Below the pieces are notes generated by a model. The model was given only the letters and a program-made list of their open reading frames with translations. It made no database searches and had not been told where the DNA came from. From assembly GCA_937888765.1 (NCBI GenBank), contig CALASU010000132.1:1-7901 (forward strand): a stretch of DNA of 7,901 bases. The letters are read 5' to 3'. Every line of letters starts with the position of its first letter. Position 1 is the first letter of the stretch. Below are positions 5,243 to 7,901 of the stretch, piece by piece. The DNA is from an uncultured Clostridia bacterium (GTDB taxonomy: Bacteria; Bacillota; Clostridia; Lachnospirales; Anaerotignaceae). The position numbers and the translations under genes are program-made.

Positions 5243-6466
5243 ATGGCAGAAAGACGAGCAGACTATAATCGACGAAGACGACAGGAAGATGTTGAACTGC
5301 GTCAGCGTCAGATGCGTCGTACGGAAAGCAGAGCGCATTATCCGGAGGAAGAACAGGTTACCATTCATCCGGGATATCCTTATGGAAAGCAGAAACCCGC
5401 ACAGAAAAAAGCGGGCAGGCGTATGCAGAAGCGAAAGGCACAGCAAAAACGCAGAAGACGGAAAAGTATTCTGCTGGTTGTGGCGCTGATTCTTCTGCTG
5501 CTTGGAACCTATGCGGCGGCTAAAGTCTGGGTAACGATGGATAAATGGCAGGGAAAAGCAGAGAAATCTGATTTTCAGGCTGCTGCACAGCGTCAGACGG
5601 AAATTGTACCCGAAGAGCCGGAAAAGGAAATCATCAATGTTGCCCTTCTGGGGACGGATGAAGATGGATTCAGAGCCGATGTAAATATGCTTGTCAGCTT
5701 CAATACGGAAACAAAGGATCTGCATCTGATTTCTGTACCGAGAGATACCCGTGTGGTACTGACGGAGGAAATGATAGACCATCTGGAAGAAAAAGATGCG
5801 TTTATTCCTTACCGAAATGGGGTATACGGACAGTGTAAGCTGACAGAGGTACATGCCTATGCAGGCGAAGGCAATCGCTGTGCCTTCTCTGTGGCGATGA
5901 TGGAAGAAGTGCTGGATATTGAAATTGATTATTATATCAAATTCGATTTGACTGCATTTAAGAAGATTGTAAATGCGGTGGACGGTGTGGATTTCTATGT
6001 GCCCACGGATATGTACTGGGATATGCGTGATACAGGTGGGCCGCTGATCAACCTCAGAGAGGGGATGCAGCATCTAGACGGCGATAAGGCAGAACAACTG
6101 GTGCGTTTCCGTGACGGTTATGCGCAGAAGGATCTGAAGCGTATTCAGGTACAGCAGGACTTTATGAAGGCATTGCTGGAAAAGGTATGCAGCTCGGATA
6201 CACTGAAAAACAGACTGGATGATCTGGTACAGGTTGTTCTGGACTGTACGGAAAGTGATGTAACGATCAAAGAGGCATTAAAATACATCAAATATGTGAA
6301 AGACCTTGATCCTGCAAAAATCACAAATGATACGATTCCCGGTGTAGGCGGTTCCTACTTTGATCGGGATGAAGAGGGGACAAAGGAACTGATCGACTGG
6401 AGAATTCACGGCATTGAGCCTGTGACCCCGGAAGAAACAGCAGATGGTGTAACAGAAGCAGAATAA
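5243..6466 (+). CDS. LytR-CpsA-Psr (LCP) family cell-wall polymer ligase, first of a tandem pair
   Basis: A 407-residue type II membrane protein. Residues 1-74 form a very Arg/Lys-rich cytoplasmic tail, 75-95 a single membrane helix, and the LCP domain begins near 128. Family motifs in order: LLGTDEDGFRADVNMLVSF at 135-153, SVPRDTR at 164-170, HAYAGEG at 204-210, DYYIKFDLTAF at 229-239, and LVRFRDGY (286-293) with KRIQVQQ (299-305). These hold the Asp/Arg residues that bind the polyprenyl-pyrophosphate substrate in LCP proteins. LCP enzymes move anionic glycopolymers, such as teichoic acid or capsule, from a lipid carrier to peptidoglycan outside the membrane. No LytR_C domain follows; the acidic tail simply ends. 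The start has GAGGGAG 12 bases upstream, a little far. A paralogue begins 19 bases downstream. The polymer attached is unknown. Confidence 0.92.
   Translation: MAERRADYNRRRRQEDVELRQRQMRRTESRAHYPEEEQVTIHPGYPYGKQKPAQKKAGRRMQKRKAQQKRRRRKSILLVVALILLLLGTYAAAKVWVTMDKWQGKAEKSDFQAAAQRQTEIVPEEPEKEIINVALLGTDEDGFRADVNMLVSFNTETKDLHLISVPRDTRVVLTEEMIDHLEEKDAFIPYRNGVYGQCKLTEVHAYAGEGNRCAFSVAMMEEVLDIEIDYYIKFDLTAFKKIVNAVDGVDFYVPTDMYWDMRDTGGPLINLREGMQHLDGDKAEQLVRFRDGYAQKDLKRIQVQQDFMKALLEKVCSSDTLKNRLDDLVQVVLDCTESDVTIKEALKYIKYVKDLDPAKITNDTIPGVGGSYFDRDEEGTKELIDWRIHGIEPVTPEETADGVTEAE
6007..6038 (+). repeat. 32-base direct repeat, copy 1 (in the first LCP gene)
   Basis: Identical to 7073-7104 over 32 bases. It encodes the shared DMYWDMRDTG segment of both LCP domains. 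Codon usage is preserved as well as the protein, pointing to fairly recent duplication or gene conversion. Confidence 0.85.
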
Positions 6467-6485
6467 ATAACGGACAGGTGGAAGC

Positions 6486-7781
6486 ATGAAAGGAAAAAAA
6501 AGAAGCAGTATGCCGGTACGGAAAAAGAAATTCAATCCGGTAAAGACATTTTTGAAAATCGTATGCTCGATGGTATTGACATTCGTGATTTTAGCGGGCG
6601 GTGCGTGCTTTGGCTATTATAAGGCGACAGGTAATGTGCCTTTTGCGGGAAGCGGCATTACAACAAACGTAAACAATGTGAATTTCCTCGATGCCTTATT
6701 GAAAAAAAATCTCAAAATGAACGTAGCAGTGTTCGGTGTTGATAAAGACGGTACAAGAACAGACGTTGTATTTGTGGCGCATTATGACAGTGCACAGGAA
6801 AGTGTGAGTCTGGTTTCTCTGCCCAGAGATACCCGTGTTTCCCTTTCTCCCGATGTACAGAATCTGCTGGACAGCGAGAATCGTAACTATAATACAGTGA
6901 CGAAGCTGAATGCGGTACATGCTTACGGCGGTAAGGATGCCTGCTGTGAAGCAACGGTGATGCAGATTGAGGACTTTCTGGGTATCAAGATTGACCATTA
7001 TGTGAAGATCAATCTGGAAGCTTTCCGTGCCATTGTAGATGCGGTCGGCGGTGTTGAAGTAGATGTACCGCAGGATATGTACTGGGATATGCGTGATACA
7101 GGTGACCCGCTGATCAATCTGAAAAAAGGTGTACAGCTGCTGGACGGCGAAAAAGCGGAACAGCTGGTTCGTTTCCGTCGTTATGCAGACGGCGACGTAG
7201 GCCGTATTCAGGTACAGCAGCAGTTCCTGAAAGCACTGGCAGAAAAGGTACTGAGCACAGAAACAATCGTGAAGAATCTGGGCGAATATATTTCTGTAGT
7301 GTATAAATACATGGATACAGATATCAGTCTGGCAGATGCCATGAAATATGCAAACTATATTGACCAGATTGATATGAACAAGATCACAATGGAAACTCTG
7401 CCCGGTGCAGGGGAATATATCGGCGGCGTATCTTACTTTGTGAATGATGCAGATGCGACAAGAGAAATGGTTGACCGTCTGTTCTATAACACAGGTACAA
7501 CTGATACGACAAATACAACAGGGACAACAACTTCCGCTGTACAGCAGCAGGAAGAAGTAAAACAGGAGCCTGTACAGATTGACAGCAAAACACTGCTGAT
7601 TGAAGTATGCAACGGCGGCTATACAAACGGCATGGCGGGGAAAATTGCTGAAAGCGGAGGGCTACAATACAACAAGACCCACCACATACAAAAAGGAACA
7701 GCTGGAGCATACCAGAATTCAGGTAAGACAGGAGGGTGCTGGTCAGGATCTGGTTTCCTATTTCAGCGATGCAAGAATTGA
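6486..7781 (+). CDS. LCP family protein with LytR_C domain, frameshifted near the C-terminus
   Basis: As it stands it encodes 431 residues: a basic N-terminus, a membrane helix at about 21-45, and an LCP domain from about 78. Motifs are FGVDKDGTRTDVVFVAHYD (83-101), LPRDTR (112-117), HAYGGKD (145-151), DHYVKINLEAF (170-180) and LVRFRRYADGDVGRIQVQQ (227-245). A Thr/Asn-rich linker (about 336-350) and a Gln/Glu stretch lead to a LytR_C domain starting LLIEVCNGGYTNGMAGKIAE (370-389). After Glu389 the frame yields an unrelated 42-residue tail, while the rest of LytR_C continues in frame +1 to 7848. Adding back one copy of the 8-base TTGCTGAA at 7645-7652 restores AELLKAEGYNTT and a protein of about 456 residues. 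The catalytic LCP domain is intact, so ligase activity may persist. AGGTGG precedes the ATG, 19 bases after the first LCP gene, so they are co-transcribed. Confidence 0.88.
   Translation: MKGKKRSSMPVRKKKFNPVKTFLKIVCSMVLTFVILAGGACFGYYKATGNVPFAGSGITTNVNNVNFLDALLKKNLKMNVAVFGVDKDGTRTDVVFVAHYDSAQESVSLVSLPRDTRVSLSPDVQNLLDSENRNYNTVTKLNAVHAYGGKDACCEATVMQIEDFLGIKIDHYVKINLEAFRAIVDAVGGVEVDVPQDMYWDMRDTGDPLINLKKGVQLLDGEKAEQLVRFRRYADGDVGRIQVQQQFLKALAEKVLSTETIVKNLGEYISVVYKYMDTDISLADAMKYANYIDQIDMNKITMETLPGAGEYIGGVSYFVNDADATREMVDRLFYNTGTTDTTNTTGTTTSAVQQQEEVKQEPVQIDSKTLLIEVCNGGYTNGMAGKIAESGGLQYNKTHHIQKGTAGAYQNSGKTGGCWSGSGFLFQRCKN
7073..7104 (+). repeat. 32-base direct repeat, copy 2 (in the second LCP gene)
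   Basis: Exact copy of 6007-6038, at the same place in the paralogous LCP domain, 1066 bases downstream. Recombination between the two would fuse the genes in frame into a single chimeric LCP protein. Confidence 0.85.
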
Positions 7782-7848
7782 ACAGATGCCCGCTGACTAT
7801 ACAGGCGAAGCAGATATCCGTATTGTTATCGGTACAAGACAGAAATAA
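7653..7848 (+). pseudogene. Out-of-frame remainder of the LytR_C domain of the second LCP gene
   Basis: Read with codons from 7654, this continues the LytR_C domain: AEGYNTTRPTTYKKEQLEHT, then GQDLVSYFSDARIEQ, PADYTGEADIRIVIGTRQK and a TAA at 7846-7848. It has no start codon or ribosome site of its own that would make sense. Its clean, domain-like sequence and stop show it was recently the true end of the upstream protein. An assembly or sequencing error must be excluded. Confidence 0.8.
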
Positions 7849-7878
7849 CATAAAAATAAGACAAAGCAGGAGTGAACG

Positions 7879-7901
7879 ATGAGTTATTTTGATTTATTCC
7901 G
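7879..7901 (+). CDS. Start of an unidentified downstream gene (partial)
   Basis: An ATG at 7879 is preceded by AGGAG (7868-7872) six bases upstream and reads MSYFDLF before the window ends. It follows the original end of the second LCP gene (7848) by 30 bases with no terminator between, so it probably belongs to the same operon. Seven codons are too few to name a product. Confidence 0.6.

Noticed and set aside
5141..6073. A 310-codon open frame on the minus strand opposite the first LCP gene
   Set aside because: It lies antisense to a gene with clear LCP motifs, its product has no recognisable domain, and its composition (His/Phe/Arg/Ile rich) is typical of a shadow frame.
7600..7848. A separate small gene of 82 codons beginning at TTG
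   Set aside because: Its first ~18 codons are a shadow of the second LCP gene, and the rest is the LytR_C domain continued after a frameshift, so it is not an independent gene.

Overview
The window looks like the chromosome of a spore-forming, low-to-mid GC Firmicute of the class Clostridia. A Lachnospiraceae-like gut anaerobe is my best guess, but the family is not proven. The evidence is a cotJ spore-coat operon, strong AGGAGG ribosome sites, tandem LytR-CpsA-Psr (LCP) proteins, and a clostridial-style helix-turn-helix replication protein on what looks like a mobile element.

Left end (1 to about 810): the end of an apparent integrated element. It carries the first 205 codons of a minus-strand helix-turn-helix, replication-initiator-like protein whose gene runs off the left edge. 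A roughly 180-base AT-rich non-coding end with a strong hairpin follows. The element abuts the spore-coat gene cotJC inside codon 33 or 34. Only the first ~33 codons of cotJC remain, followed by four foreign codons and a stop. The join falls on a CTAAT-GCG-ATTAG palindrome.

Middle left (797 to 1473): the minus-strand cotJA-cotJB-cotJC operon, tightly packed, with cotJA and cotJB intact. A bidirectional terminator at 1534-1567 separates it from the next unit. The element may simply have broken cotJC. Alternatively, it may be a skin-like element that is excised during sporulation to restore the gene; this window cannot decide between the two.

Middle (1581 to 4917): a minus-strand two-gene unit. 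A lipoteichoic-acid-synthase-like membrane phosphoglycerol transferase (first) is followed after 34 bases by a sodium-coupled SLC6/NSS-type transporter. It is read from a near-consensus promoter at 4952-4980 and ends at the 1534-1567 terminator.

Right (5138 to 7901): a divergent plus-strand unit from a strong extended -10 promoter. It holds two tandem LCP-family proteins, which in other Firmicutes attach anionic or secondary polymers to peptidoglycan, and then the first codons of a further gene. The second LCP protein has a frameshift inside its C-terminal LytR_C domain that is neatly explained by loss of one copy of an 8-base tandem repeat. The divergent LTA-synthase-like gene and LCP pair form a small cell-envelope polymer locus.
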